A DNA stretch of 64,000 nt from Mariprofundus sp. (GCA_021772775.1 JAJFLH010000027.1:87153-151152); one strand, 5' to 3'; counted from the stretch's first letter, positions 48,103 through 57,373 are shown. Program-made: numbers and translations. Notes: generated from the sequence alone by a model not told the origin.

Positions 48103-48768
48103 TTAAATCACGCGAACGCCATCAGGAGTTGCCATCAATACAACGTTGGCACCCTGATGAGAGAATATGCCATTGGTGACAACGCCTGGGACTTTATTTA
48201 GACGATCTTCGATTGCCAGCGCATCGGTGATTTTCAGATCATGCACATCTATAATGATGTTGCCGTTGTCGGTAGTGAAACCATCGCGTACTTCAGGTCT
48301 GCCGCCTAACTCGATCGCAACGCCTGCGACCAGTTCCTGAGCCATAGGGATGACTTCAATCGGTAAAGGGTAAGCACCCAGATACTCTACTTGTTTGCTT
48401 TCATCAACGATACAGATGAATTGGTCAGATGCTGCGGCAACAATTTTTTCACGGGTTAATGCACCACCGCCACCTTTGGTAAGATTGCGGCCTGGATCAA
48501 ATTCATCGGCACCATCAATATAAACGGATAAGGAGTCGACCTGGGTTAAAGCATCGTTGAGCTCCATCACTTTAATGCCGTGGCCTGCTAAGCGTTCAGC
48601 TGTAGCATTGGAGCTGGCAACTGCACCGATGATATCATCTTTTCGGGTTGCTAATGCATCAATAAACATATTGGCTGTAGAGCCTGTGCCAACACCAACA
48701 ATGGTGCCTGCTTCAACATATTCTAATGCCGCTTCGGCAACTTGTTGTTTCATTTCATCTTGCGTCAT
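48103..48768 (-). CDS. rpiA: Ribose-5-phosphate isomerase A
   Basis: Interconverts ribose-5-phosphate and ribulose-5-phosphate, needed in both the pentose-phosphate and Calvin cycles, so it supports regeneration of the RuBisCO substrate here. The 221-residue enzyme shows VGVGTGSTANMFIDAL, SSNATAERLAGHGI, SVYIDGADEFD (catalytic Asp), LTKGGGGALTREKI (catalytic Glu/Lys) and VVTNGIFSHQGANVVL. The ATG at 48768 follows AAGGGG; a longer frame upstream is not part of the family. Confidence 0.97.
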   Translation of the reverse strand: MTQDEMKQQVAEAALEYVEAGTIVGVGTGSTANMFIDALATRKDDIIGAVASSNATAERLAGHGIKVMELNDALTQVDSLSVYIDGADEFDPGRNLTKGGGGALTREKIVAAASDQFICIVDESKQVEYLGAYPLPIEVIPMAQELVAGVAIELGGRPEVRDGFTTDNGNIIIDVHDLKITDALAIEDRLNKVPGVVTNGIFSHQGANVVLMATPDGVRVI

Positions 48769-48852
48769 CTCTATCCCCTTACCGTTCAATTGTCGCAGAC
48801 TAACGATATTCCCATCTTTCGGCAAAGTGGAGTAGAGGTTAGCCTTGCCACT

Positions 48853-49575
48853 ATGCTGACAAATATCGCAATATCGGATGTCGTTTTAAGTGGGATTGTC
48901 GCTGTGGGAATTATGCAACTGGCATGGTTTTCGGTGATGCTTGTGCGTCGCGGAGCACCACCGAACATTATTCAGCAAGCTATTCCGCCTTTTTTGACAC
49001 TGTGGGTGTTGATGTGGCCGGTCTATGTTGATATGCGCTGGCTTGGTGTTGGTCTGCTTGTTTTGCTTGTTGTAACGGTGCTGAGCTGTTTGTTGAAATC
49101 ACCTTTTTGGCAACATTTACGTGTGGCGTGGGAATCGAAGAATGTAGGCGCGGAAGAGTATGATGATGTTCGTCTATCTCTGTTGCCACAGTTGCATCTG
49201 TTGATTGCAATCTTTATTGCCGGGGCCTGGTTTCAGGCAATACCTGAATTTGGCTTCGGTTTGGCTTTGTGCCTCTGTGTGGCATTTCCTGCGGCCTATT
49301 GGGTCGATCACTTCAGCCAGCGTTATGGTTTTTTAATTTTGAAGTTCCCAGCTCATCCAGAGCAGACTCTGGCGGGGCATTTGATATTGATCGCAGCTTG
49401 TACTGTCATGTTATGCTGGAGTCTGCAGGTGTATCATGGAACGGATTGGAAGCTCCTGTTTATCGGTGCGTTGGTCGCCAGTTCGATCGCATCTGTTTCC
49501 CGCGCTCTTGTACCGGGTCAGTGGAATGCGCCGGCGGCGATGTTAAGCATGGGCGTGGTCATGTGGTTATTATAG
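48853..49575 (+). CDS. Multi-pass membrane protein, possibly related to lipid kinases/cytidylyltransferases
   Basis: A polytopic inner-membrane protein of about 240 residues with six or seven hydrophobic segments (VVLSGIVAVGIMQLAWFSVM, FGFGLALCLCVAFPAAYWVD, LILIAACTVMLCWSLQVY). The C-terminal KFPAHPEQTLAGHLI and the polar GQWNAPAAMLSMGVV weakly recall dolichol-kinase/CdsA-like (SEC59-type) enzymes, but the match is loose. The start is uncertain: the ATG at 48853 lacks a well-spaced ribosome site, and the frame is open further upstream over the rpiA start region. Confidence 0.55.
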   Translation: MLTNIAISDVVLSGIVAVGIMQLAWFSVMLVRRGAPPNIIQQAIPPFLTLWVLMWPVYVDMRWLGVGLLVLLVVTVLSCLLKSPFWQHLRVAWESKNVGAEEYDDVRLSLLPQLHLLIAIFIAGAWFQAIPEFGFGLALCLCVAFPAAYWVDHFSQRYGFLILKFPAHPEQTLAGHLILIAACTVMLCWSLQVYHGTDWKLLFIGALVASSIASVSRALVPGQWNAPAAMLSMGVVMWLL

Positions 49576-49590
49576 GGTCACTCTAGTGCT

Positions 49591-50391
49591 TTAATAGGGA
49601 TCATCATTGTTTAAATTGGCGGGAATAAAGCCATCAATACGTTTAACAATAGTCTCAATACGTCCATCAGGCATCAATGAGAGAGTGCGGTAGCCGGGTG
49701 ATTTATTGTCCATGGAAAAATCTTGCTGCAGCGGTTTGAACTGGATGCAGGTGGAAGGTGTTCCAAGGATTCGGACGCCGTTATGTATGCGGTCAAATGC
49801 CTGATGAATATGGCCACACAATAGAGAGCGCACATTGTTATGGCGGCCAATGATTTGCCATAGTTTCTGACTGTTTTTCAAGCCGATGCGATCCAACCAA
49901 CGACTATAGATTGCTATTGGATGATGGTGCAGGGCAATCAATGTGTGTTTATGAGGTTCAGCTGAGAGTAGCTCTTCGAGTCTTTGTAATTCTGTATCAA
50001 CAAGTAGCCCCCCTATGCTCCCGTCCTCATGGCTGTTGAGGGTGATCACTTGCCACTCTCCAAGTTGTAAGCAGCGGCTGTAGTTGGATAATTTTTCCAG
50101 AGCTGGAATGAGCGTATGCTCGAGGGCTTCTATGTTGGCGTGATTACCTGGTGAAATCATCCATGCTGCTGACCAGCTGGATAACATCTCGGCAAGCTTA
50201 TGATAGCTCGCGGCACATTCATCTTGTGCCATGTCACCACCGAGAATGATGGCATCGGGGCTGGGGTGTCTATCATGTGCGTGCTGAATGACTGCATGGA
50301 AGCTGTCATGCGTGCATATGCCTTTGAGCTGGCGCGATGAGTCGCTAAAAATGTGCGTATCGGTGATGTGTAACAGTTGAAATACCGGCAT
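49591..50391 (-). CDS. cpdA: 3',5'-cyclic-AMP phosphodiesterase CpdA
   Basis: A calcineurin-type metallophosphoesterase that hydrolyses cAMP. The 266 residues contain the metal-binding blocks HITDTHIF, ILGGDMAQD, ISPGNHAN, LIALHHHPI and LLCGHIHQ in order. The CpdA call over other metallophosphoesterases rests on the overall pattern (LLHITDTHIFSD, GTPSTCIQFKP) and on its position 2 bases downstream of an adenylate-cyclase gene on the same strand, an apparent make-and-break pair for cAMP. Confidence 0.85.
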   Translation of the reverse strand: MPVFQLLHITDTHIFSDSSRQLKGICTHDSFHAVIQHAHDRHPSPDAIILGGDMAQDECAASYHKLAEMLSSWSAAWMISPGNHANIEALEHTLIPALEKLSNYSRCLQLGEWQVITLNSHEDGSIGGLLVDTELQRLEELLSAEPHKHTLIALHHHPIAIYSRWLDRIGLKNSQKLWQIIGRHNNVRSLLCGHIHQAFDRIHNGVRILGTPSTCIQFKPLQQDFSMDNKSPGYRTLSLMPDGRIETIVKRIDGFIPANLNNDDPY

Positions 50392-50393
50392 GA

Positions 50394-51797
50394 TTACTGT
50401 TTTAACACTGATTTGAACATAGCCTCAGCTTCCGGTGGTAGCGATGTAATATGAGCCTGAAATGTAGATGGGCTGGAGTTTTTTTGAGGCAGTACCTTTG
50501 CATAGAGGTTGGATGTCAGGATTGTTCGATCATCATTTAATATAATCACTCTGAGGTCACTGAACGCTTTGCAGCTCAGCTCTGAGACGATTTCGAGTTC
50601 ATTCAGACTGAGTTTGATGATTCGTCCAGCAAATGATTCACTACTATCTTTGCCGGAAATAGGCATGAGCTTGACTGCAATGGATTGCTCCAGTGTGCTC
50701 AGTGTGTTGTGTTGCCTGTCTGGTAAAGTAAGTGTGGCATCTCCTTTTACTCCGCCAACATCATAAATCGCTATAGGCTCAGCCATTCCTTTGGGCATGA
50801 CTTGCATTTCTGCATTGATGATAAGCCTGTCACCACAAGCAATTCTAGTGCTTTCCGAGATCAGGACTTGCCCACCAACCGTATATGATTCGATGCGCGA
50901 AGTGGTATTGACCTCGCGACCTACGACACCATATTTACTACGTTTTTTGGAACCGATGTTGCCGACAATGGCTTCGCCTGTGTTGATGCCAATCCCCATT
51001 TTTATGGCGGGATAACCGGCTTGTTGAAACTTCTCGTTCACCGACTGCATCGCCAGTTGCATATCTATAGCACAACGTACTGCTCGCAGCGCATCATCTT
51101 CACGTTGAATGGGAGCACCGAAGATTGCCAAAATGGCATCGCCGATAAACTCATCAATGGTGCCCTGATGCTTCTGAATGACATCGACCATGCAGCCAAG
51201 AAATATATTAATCATATTCACTACTGTCTCAGCAGGTAATCGCTCTCCAAGCGAGGTGAAGCCGCGCAGATCAGCCATCATGATACTAAGTAAGCGTTTT
51301 TCACCGCCGAGTTCTAAGCCTTGTGGAGAATCAATTAAACTGTCGACAATCTCTTCGGAGAGGTAGCGACCAAAGGTTTGGCGAATAAACGTATAAGCAG
51401 CCCGTAGCTTTAACTGTGTGCGCACCCGAGACAATACCAGCGAGGGTGTGACGGGTTTGTTGATGAAATCAACACCACCAACGTCAAAGCCGCGTAATTC
51501 ATCACATGTTTCATTCATCGCGGTGACAAAAATGACAGGGATACCTTCAGTTTGACGGTTTTCCTTTAGTTTTGCGCATACTTCAAAACCATTCATGCCG
51601 GGCATCATCACATCCAATAAAAGGAGCGATGGTGGTGAATCAGAAAAGCAGAGTTTTAATGCCTGCTCTCCATTGATGGCTACTTTTACTTTGTAATGAG
51701 GTTTCAGTAGGCCTCTAAGTACATCGATGTTCTCAGGCGTGTCATCGACAACTAAAATCGTTGTTTTCTCATGCTTGTTGGAAGCGTTTAAGTCCAT
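50394..51797 (-). CDS. Response regulator with class III adenylate/guanylate cyclase domain
   Basis: A 467-residue soluble protein. Residues 12-130 are a receiver domain (LVVDDTPENIDVL, phospho-Asp in LLLDVMMPGMNG, Lys in INKPVTP). After a short helix (FGRYLSEEIVDSLI) a class III cyclase domain spans about 175-350: metal-binding SIMMADLRGFTSLGERL and FIGDAILAIFGAP with Asp, and transition-state residues in VVGREVNTTSRIESYT. The C-terminal 90 residues (FAGRIIKLSLNELEIVSE) resemble a PilZ-like barrel. Phosphorylation probably controls cNMP synthesis. cpdA follows after 2 bases. An N-terminal extension from 51908 is possible but overlaps the divergent gene. Confidence 0.9.
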   Translation of the reverse strand: MDLNASNKHEKTTILVVDDTPENIDVLRGLLKPHYKVKVAINGEQALKLCFSDSPPSLLLLDVMMPGMNGFEVCAKLKENRQTEGIPVIFVTAMNETCDELRGFDVGGVDFINKPVTPSLVLSRVRTQLKLRAAYTFIRQTFGRYLSEEIVDSLIDSPQGLELGGEKRLLSIMMADLRGFTSLGERLPAETVVNMINIFLGCMVDVIQKHQGTIDEFIGDAILAIFGAPIQREDDALRAVRCAIDMQLAMQSVNEKFQQAGYPAIKMGIGINTGEAIVGNIGSKKRSKYGVVGREVNTTSRIESYTVGGQVLISESTRIACGDRLIINAEMQVMPKGMAEPIAIYDVGGVKGDATLTLPDRQHNTLSTLEQSIAVKLMPISGKDSSESFAGRIIKLSLNELEIVSELSCKAFSDLRVIILNDDRTILTSNLYAKVLPQKNSSPSTFQAHITSLPPEAEAMFKSVLKQ

Positions 51798-51902
51798 GTC
51801 AGTATTATTCTGCTTTTGAGGTCGATGCGCAATGTGGAGTTTTGGCTGACAAATGGGGCGATTTAAGTTATATTGATTTGAGAAAGTGAAGAGGAGGTTC
51901 AT

Positions 51903-52454
51903 ATGCAAATGATAACGCGATCTACGATTGCTCTACTGGCATTGATTATTGGTGTTTATACAGCACCCCTTGCAGATGCTGCAACTGCGACAGAAATTGA
52001 TGCGAATGTGGCTTCTACTGTGACATCCTTCTATCAACAGGTGAAGTCTGGCAAAGAGTTGGCTAATAAGGCGGTTGCCATGCTAGTTTTTCCAGAGGTA
52101 TATAAAGCTGGTTTTGGTATCGGTGGCGAATATGGCGAAGGAGCGATGTTACAGAACGGACAAACTACGGGTTATTATAATACGATTGCCGCATCTGTTG
52201 GGTTTCAGATAGGGGCTCAGGTGAAATCGCAGGTTATTATGTTTATGACCAAGGGTGCCGTTAAAGATTTTGAAACAACAGAGGGCTGGAAAGCCGGTGT
52301 CGATGGTAGTGTCGCACTCGTTAAAGTTGGTGCGGGGGGCGATATTGATACCAACACGATCAACAGCCCTATCATTGGTTTTATATTTTCGAATAAAGGG
52401 CTGATGTTTAACCTTACCTTTGAAGGTGCAAAAATCACTAAGGTGAAAAAATAA
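51903..52454 (+). CDS. SYLF (YSC84-type) lipid-binding secreted protein
   Basis: A 183-residue exported protein with a signal peptide (to about residue 26, APLADA). The SYLF-domain pattern follows: SGKELANKAVAMLVFPEVYK, AGFGIGGEYGEGAML, TTGYYNTIAASVGFQIGAQ and SVALVKVGAGGDIDTNTI. Eukaryotic SYLF domains bind phosphoinositides; bacterial relatives are thought to act in the envelope. AGGAGG lies 6-7 bases before the ATG. Probably monocistronic. Confidence 0.88.
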   Translation: MQMITRSTIALLALIIGVYTAPLADAATATEIDANVASTVTSFYQQVKSGKELANKAVAMLVFPEVYKAGFGIGGEYGEGAMLQNGQTTGYYNTIAASVGFQIGAQVKSQVIMFMTKGAVKDFETTEGWKAGVDGSVALVKVGAGGDIDTNTINSPIIGFIFSNKGLMFNLTFEGAKITKVKK

Positions 52455-52581
52455 TGTTTAGTAAAAGCCCTTATCTAGAGATGCCGCAATAAGCCTGTAA
52501 CTAGAATCTCTCTGGATAAATTAGTAGAATTGTGTGCGGGAGTGTTCCAAAGCGGGGACAATTTCTGCTACACTGCCCACT

Positions 52582-53010
52582 ATGGAATCAGTATCAGAAG
52601 AAATCATTGAGCAGCTTGCCGGAATCGCTCAGCAATTGCCGGATGAAAAAAAGCAGCAATTGCTTGAGTTGGTCTCTTCATGGTCACCTGATGTGCGCCA
52701 GGCTCCGCGTGAATCGTATACTGAGTTACTTAACTTTAACTCGAAAAGTGGCAGCCACTATGGCCATGCCAAAGATGTGAGCAGCACCGGGGTGTTTATT
52801 GAAACGCCTGCAAAATTTGAAATTGGTGAGTCGGTTAAACTGGTTTTAACATTTATTTCAGCCCCGAACCCTTTGAGGTTGACCGGTACGGTTGTTCGTA
52901 AAACGGAACGTGGTATTGGTTTGCAATTCGATGACGTCAGTCAGTCTCAGGTTAAAGAGATGGATTCGATTATCTCTAAACATGCGTTAATTCTTCGTCA
53001 GGTGAAATAG
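52582..53010 (+). CDS. PilZ-domain protein
   Basis: A 142-residue cytoplasmic protein: an N-terminal helical part (MESVSEEIIEQLAGIAQQLP...) and a PilZ domain from about residue 45, with PRESYTELL in place of RxxxR and KDVSSTGVFIET in place of DxSxxG, then GLQFDDVS. The first Arg of the c-di-GMP motif appears changed, so binding may be weak or lost. The start at 52582 is preferred over one 16 codons earlier. Confidence 0.78.
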   Translation: MESVSEEIIEQLAGIAQQLPDEKKQQLLELVSSWSPDVRQAPRESYTELLNFNSKSGSHYGHAKDVSSTGVFIETPAKFEIGESVKLVLTFISAPNPLRLTGTVVRKTERGIGLQFDDVSQSQVKEMDSIISKHALILRQVK

Positions 53011-53025
53011 ACCATCAAGTCTTAG

Positions 53026-53817
53026 TTACCATTGGTTTCTTCTTAATCTGATATCTGTGAAAATGCTTAGTTCATCGTGGTGGGGGAGATGATGTTCTGT
53101 TGCATAATTCAGACAAAAGCTTGAATCCAGCGGCCTGAAGAAAGGGTTGGTGGCGAGTTCAGTGGCAATGCAGGAGGGGATGGTCGGCTGCTCCTGTTTG
53201 CGAAGATCTCCGTCATGTTGAAGGCGCTTTAACAGGCTATCATTGTTGCTATCAATGGTGCGGGCAAAGTCGAGGTTAGCCATGGTGTATTCATGTGCGC
53301 AATAGATTTTTGTATCTGCTTTCAACTTGCCAAGTTTACAGAGGCTAGCCCACATCTGCGCCGGAGTACCTTCAAACAGTCTGCCACAACCTGCACCAAA
53401 CAGTGTATCTCCACAAAATAGCGCATCATCAATAACAAAGGCGATATGCCCGGATGTGTGTCCGGGCATATCCAAAACTTGAAGGGAGATGCCTGAAATG
53501 TCAGTTATTTCACTTTCAGAGACCAGCTGATCAATGCCGGGGATGCGCTCGGCATCATTTTGTGCACCTACAATCAGGCAATTGAAATCATTTTTGAGGG
53601 TTAGATTACCATCGGTGTGATCCCAATGGTGGTGCGTATTGAATATATGCGTCAGTTTTTTGTTCAATGCTTTACAGGCGTGCTGAACAGCAACAGCTTC
53701 AGCCGGATCAATCGCAATTAGCGTATTCGACTGGTGCACTTCGATCAGATAGATATAGTTATCCCGAAGTACGGGCAGTTGATGAACAGTGAAATGCTGA
53801 TGCTGGTATGACCACAT
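53026..53817 (-). CDS. gloB: Hydroxyacylglutathione hydrolase (glyoxalase II)
   Basis: Completes methylglyoxal detoxification by hydrolysing S-lactoylglutathione. The 263-residue protein has the metallo-beta-lactamase motif FNTHHHWDHTDGN, later ligands in MPGHTSGH, CGDTLFGAGCGRLFEG and CAHEYT, and the GloB-type C-terminal domain ending FTDIRLRRNQW. The N-terminus (LPVLRDNYIYLI) matches E. coli GloB. Glutathione use by the host is implied. Confidence 0.95.
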   Translation of the reverse strand: MWSYQHQHFTVHQLPVLRDNYIYLIEVHQSNTLIAIDPAEAVAVQHACKALNKKLTHIFNTHHHWDHTDGNLTLKNDFNCLIVGAQNDAERIPGIDQLVSESEITDISGISLQVLDMPGHTSGHIAFVIDDALFCGDTLFGAGCGRLFEGTPAQMWASLCKLGKLKADTKIYCAHEYTMANLDFARTIDSNNDSLLKRLQHDGDLRKQEQPTIPSCIATELATNPFFRPLDSSFCLNYATEHHLPHHDELSIFTDIRLRRNQW

Positions 53818-53851
53818 GCGGCCAGCTTAGCGTAATAGGAGATTCCATTCC

Positions 53852-54844
53852 ATGTCACATGGTTCAACAAAAACAGTAGTAACCGCGATTGTTGCCAATG
53901 CTCTGGTGACGACGGCGAAATTTTTTGGTTTTGCCGTTTCAGGCTCCAGTGCGTTATTGGCTGAGGCAGTGCATTCGTTGGCGGATACAGCCAATCAAGC
54001 TCTACTCTATATTGGTTTGCGTCGTTCGGTTCGGGAAGCCGATACTGATCATCACTTTGGTTATGGGCAGGAGCAGTATTTCTGGAACCTGGTTTCAGCG
54101 GTAACGATTTTCTTTCTTGGTTGTATTTATACGGTGATGCACTCCGTTGAACAGCTTATGAAGAATCATGTGCCTGAGCTATCATGGATCCCTTTTGTGA
54201 TTATTGGTTTTGCTTTTATAGCTGAAGGCTATTCATTACTTGTGGCATTGACGGAGTTCAAACGCCAATGTCGCGAAGAGGGTAAGAGCTTTAGAGTTTA
54301 TTTAACCGAGACGCGAGACCCGACTACATTAGCTGTGTTGATTGAAGACTCAGTCGCTGTTCTTGGTTTGTTTGTCGCAGTCATAGGTATGAGCTTATCG
54401 GCCTGGACTGGAAACGCCATTTTTGATGGCATAGCAGCGATCTGTATTGGACTTCTGATGGGCGGTCTAGCGTTTTTTTTGGCGGCAATGAATCGCAAAT
54501 ATCTGCTCAACCATTCAAATAATGAGGTGGATGAAATCACCCGAAAGGTGTGGCAGGCCGATGATCAGGTTCAGCACGTAGGGCGAGTTAACAGTATTGT
54601 ATTATCACCAGAAGAGACTCTGTTGATGGCTGAGGTTGAGTTGCGTGAAGAGACGCTTTTTTCAAATATGACGCCGGCCGAAATCGCACAAGCGATTCGC
54701 TTTATGCATAAATTGGACGATGTTCGCCGGGACCTGGAAAATGATGTCAGGCGCATAACGCCTGTCGCTAAAGATATTTTTATCGAGTTTGTCATTCCAA
54801 AGAATAAAGCTGAAGAGGATGCAAAAAAGTCAGCTGAAAGCTGA
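53852..54844 (+). CDS. Cation diffusion facilitator family transporter
   Basis: A 330-residue inner-membrane exporter of divalent metals in exchange for protons. The CDF opening is clear: ALVTTAKFFGFAVSGSSALL, AEAVHSLADTANQALLYIG (metal-site HSxADxxN) and the DHHFGYGQEQYFWNLVSA cytoplasmic loop. Five or six helices are visible, with a second site of the form EDSVAVLG, and a cytoplasmic C-terminal domain (VNSIVLSPEETLLMAEVEL). Zn2+, Fe2+ or another metal cannot be told apart by eye. Confidence 0.93.
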   Translation: MSHGSTKTVVTAIVANALVTTAKFFGFAVSGSSALLAEAVHSLADTANQALLYIGLRRSVREADTDHHFGYGQEQYFWNLVSAVTIFFLGCIYTVMHSVEQLMKNHVPELSWIPFVIIGFAFIAEGYSLLVALTEFKRQCREEGKSFRVYLTETRDPTTLAVLIEDSVAVLGLFVAVIGMSLSAWTGNAIFDGIAAICIGLLMGGLAFFLAAMNRKYLLNHSNNEVDEITRKVWQADDQVQHVGRVNSIVLSPEETLLMAEVELREETLFSNMTPAEIAQAIRFMHKLDDVRRDLENDVRRITPVAKDIFIEFVIPKNKAEEDAKKSAES

Positions 54845-54850
54845 CCTTTT

Positions 54851-54949
54851 TGCAGTTTCAATAGATCACTATGCCTGTTTGGCATTGGTGATGCTGTAGT
54901 TGATCGTGGAGTATGTTCACCATTACGCTTCTGAAAGCGACGGATGGTG
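54851..54949 (-). pseudogene. Degraded partial copy of the neighbouring small gene
   Basis: About 100 bases aligning with the C-terminal half of the gene at 54979-55257. On the minus strand it reads TIRRFQKRNGEHTPRS against TIRRYQKRNGEYTPRS in the intact gene; after that a one-base deletion breaks the frame, though the bases keep matching through the NITNAKQA stretch. It lies directly beside the intact copy, the mark of an old tandem duplication now decaying. Confidence 0.8.
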
Positions 54950-54978
54950 TACTATCCCCCTCAGGAGCGGACGATTTA

Positions 54979-55257
54979 TTACTCGTCAGTCCAGTTCTGC
55001 AAAGTTTCAATAATCATTTTAGCTTGTTTGGCGTTGGTGATATTGAACTTCGAGCGCGGAGTGTATTCGCCATTACGTTTTTGATAGCGACGAATAGTGA
55101 ATTTGTCTTCACTATACGATTCGCTTGCTGCTACCCAGCTGTGGTAACGGAATATGATGGTTGTCCAGGCGCCTTTACTAAGGATGACTTTATCCAACTG
55201 TTTGGTGGTCAGGATGCCGCCTTCTTCATAATCAATGCTTAATTCGTCAGGTGTCAT
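54979..55257 (-). CDS. Small protein of unknown function
   Basis: A 92-residue acidic soluble protein with a compact strand-rich core: ILTTKQLDKVILSKGAWTTI, IFRYHSWVAASESYSEDKFT, IRRYQKRNGEYTPRSKFNIT. No family name comes to mind, but the well-preserved partial duplicate next door shows that this is a real coding sequence. The ATG at 55257 has AGAGAG upstream. Transcribed alone. Confidence 0.7.
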   Translation of the reverse strand: MTPDELSIDYEEGGILTTKQLDKVILSKGAWTTIIFRYHSWVAASESYSEDKFTIRRYQKRNGEYTPRSKFNITNAKQAKMIIETLQNWTDE

Positions 55258-55524
55258 AAGTCTCTCTTTAAAGTGAATGATGGTGTTGAACGGTGGCGAA
55301 ACCTACAGATGAAGTCGTTGATGAAAAGCTTAGCAGGAACTGGGACGTGATTTTAATGACTGTTTCACCTCAAATGGAGAGCTTGAACCTATAAGTGAAC
55401 GGCTTGTGAGTGATGGCTTATGGGGATGCAGTTATTGTATCATTCGGTGATTGGTTCCAAGTTTCAACGTAATAAGAGGTTAATAAGATATGAATATCAA
55501 TAGAGAACTGTAGTGGCTGGGAAG

Positions 55525-56109
55525 ATGAAAGTACCTATACAGGTATCTATTCTATTGAGTGTTTTATTTAGTGCAGGGGGGTGCTTAGCGCAAAACCATG
55601 CTGCAGTTGGGGTTGCTGCTAGTGATGATTGTGGCGAAAATTCGGTCAACTTTGATGATGCTTCGAATTTGACTCGTCAAGAAAGAATAGAGTTGATGGA
55701 CAGGGCGTTAATGAACTCCCTGAACAAATATGAGCGCTGTCAGAATACCCAGCTTCAATCTCTTTCCTCCAGCTCTGAAGATGGTGCTGAAAACGGTGCA
55801 ATAGCCTCATCCTCAGCCAGTGCTGAGATGTCGGGTACCAATAGTGTGGCCGCTGAGAGTGAGGGTAATAGCCAGCTTGATGAAAATATTGCGCTTGAGG
55901 CCGGCCAGAACAAAGAGGCTAAAACTAAGCCTGCATTGGGTCGTGGAAAAATTCCGGATGATATTCCACCGGCAGATAATGATAGCGTACTTGAAGAGCA
56001 GATTCGTCAGGCGGCGATCAATGAAACAGATCCAGTAATTAAAGCAAAACTCTGGAACGAATATCGTAAATACAAAGGTTTACCAGTGGTGGGTAAACAG
56101 CAGAGGTGA
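55525..56109 (+). CDS. Exported low-complexity protein, first gene of the vWA/proton-channel cluster
   Basis: A 194-residue protein with an N-terminal hydrophobic signal (VSILLSVLFSAGGCLAQ); the Cys may be lipidated but the lipobox (SAGGC) is not canonical. The mature part has a short helical segment (LTRQERIELMDRALMNSLNK) and a long Ser/Ala/Glu-rich stretch, then KLWNEYRKYKGLP. No known domain. The ATG at 55525 is used; a GTG 4 codons earlier is possible. Its stop overlaps the start of the next gene (GTGA), so it belongs to the cluster running to 63773. Confidence 0.7.
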   Translation: MKVPIQVSILLSVLFSAGGCLAQNHAAVGVAASDDCGENSVNFDDASNLTRQERIELMDRALMNSLNKYERCQNTQLQSLSSSSEDGAENGAIASSSASAEMSGTNSVAAESEGNSQLDENIALEAGQNKEAKTKPALGRGKIPDDIPPADNDSVLEEQIRQAAINETDPVIKAKLWNEYRKYKGLPVVGKQQR

Positions 56110-57359
56110 ATGGTCTGATGTTTTTTAAAAAAGTGATTTCGGTGATTGTCGCTTGTACTATTTTTTTAACCGGTTGTGCGGTTGGCGGTGGCGGCTCTTC
56201 GAAGCCAGCTGTTGGCCCACAAATATCCTCATCGTATGATGAAAAGGAGCTAGAGGAGGCGATTCCGATTATTGCTAAGCCCAAACTTGATATCATTGTG
56301 CCAGCCTTTGATCCGGGGCTTCCTGATGATCCGGCGGACTATAAAGAGGAAGGTGTCTGGCCTGAATTACGCAGAGCTGAGGCGACCCGTTTTGCCTATA
56401 AAATGAAATTGGCGCTTGAAGAGACCGGCGCATTCGGAGCTGTTCGGGTGATGCCGGATAGTTCGGCAACCGGCGATCTGTATGTTGTTGGAAAAATTAA
56501 CGAGTCTAATGGAGAAGAAGTCGATATCGATATCAAAGTTTATGATGTCAGTGGTAAAGAGTGGTTTGATAAATCATTTGATCATGAGGTAGAGGCTGAT
56601 TTTTACAGTAATCTAAGAAACAAAGGCCTGGATGCTTATGCATCTGTTTTTAAACAGGCTGCAGAGAAAATAGTAGAAAAGCTTAAGAGCCATAACACTG
56701 AGCAATTGACCCAGCTACAATCACTCACCGATTTGCGCTTTGGCGCTAACTTTTCTGAACAGGCTTTTGCCCCATACATGAAGGAGAAGAGTGGAAAAAT
56801 ATCTTTGATAGGCTATCCCGATGAGAACGATAGTATGCTAACGCGGGTGAAGGCAATCAGGGTTCGGGATCAGATGTTTACTGATCGTATGCAGCCACAT
56901 TATGAGCAGTTTAGTCAGAAGATGGATGAGAGTTATGTGCTCTGGCAGAAGCAAAGTTTTGAAGGGCTGAAGGCCGCTGATCAGGCTAAAATAGATGCGA
57001 TTGGTAAAGCCGCTGCAGGTGTAGGTTTGATCGCCCTAGCTGTGCTGTCGGGTATTTCTGGAGGCAGCTCAAACTCCAGAGGCGGTTCGGTGGCCGGTAC
57101 GACTGGTGCTATTGTTGCAGGGCAGGTGGGCATGGGCATGCTGGGAGATAGCGTGAAGATGAATGAAGAGTCTAAATTTCATCGAGATGCTTTAGAGGAG
57201 CTTGGGCAGTCTATAGAGGGGGAAATGGCTCCTCAGGTGGTTCAACATGAAGAGGCGACAGCCGAATTGACGGGTAGTGCTAAAGAGCAGTTTTCTAAAT
57301 GGAGAGTCTTTCTTAAAAGCATTTTCGATCAGGAAGCCACCCCTGATGTTCAGCTCTAA
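56106..57359 (+). CDS. Lipoprotein of the vWA/proton-channel cluster
   Basis: A 417-residue lipoprotein: the signal peptide ends in a good lipobox, IFLTGCAVGGGG. The first half (about residues 60-190) is an alpha/beta domain with RRAEATRFAYKMKLALEETG, DLYVVGKINESNGEEVDIDI and DFYSNLRNKGLDAYASVFKQ, similar in style to envelope proteins that sum parameters of a secretion or motility complex. A Gly/Ser-rich hydrophobic segment (AAAGVGLIALAVLSGISGG, about 310-345) could be a second membrane-associating region. GTG start overlapping the previous stop by 4 bases. Confidence 0.7.
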   Translation: MNGLMFFKKVISVIVACTIFLTGCAVGGGGSSKPAVGPQISSSYDEKELEEAIPIIAKPKLDIIVPAFDPGLPDDPADYKEEGVWPELRRAEATRFAYKMKLALEETGAFGAVRVMPDSSATGDLYVVGKINESNGEEVDIDIKVYDVSGKEWFDKSFDHEVEADFYSNLRNKGLDAYASVFKQAAEKIVEKLKSHNTEQLTQLQSLTDLRFGANFSEQAFAPYMKEKSGKISLIGYPDENDSMLTRVKAIRVRDQMFTDRMQPHYEQFSQKMDESYVLWQKQSFEGLKAADQAKIDAIGKAAAGVGLIALAVLSGISGGSSNSRGGSVAGTTGAIVAGQVGMGMLGDSVKMNEESKFHRDALEELGQSIEGEMAPQVVQHEEATAELTGSAKEQFSKWRVFLKSIFDQEATPDVQL

Positions 57360-57373
57360 ATGATTGTTTTGAG

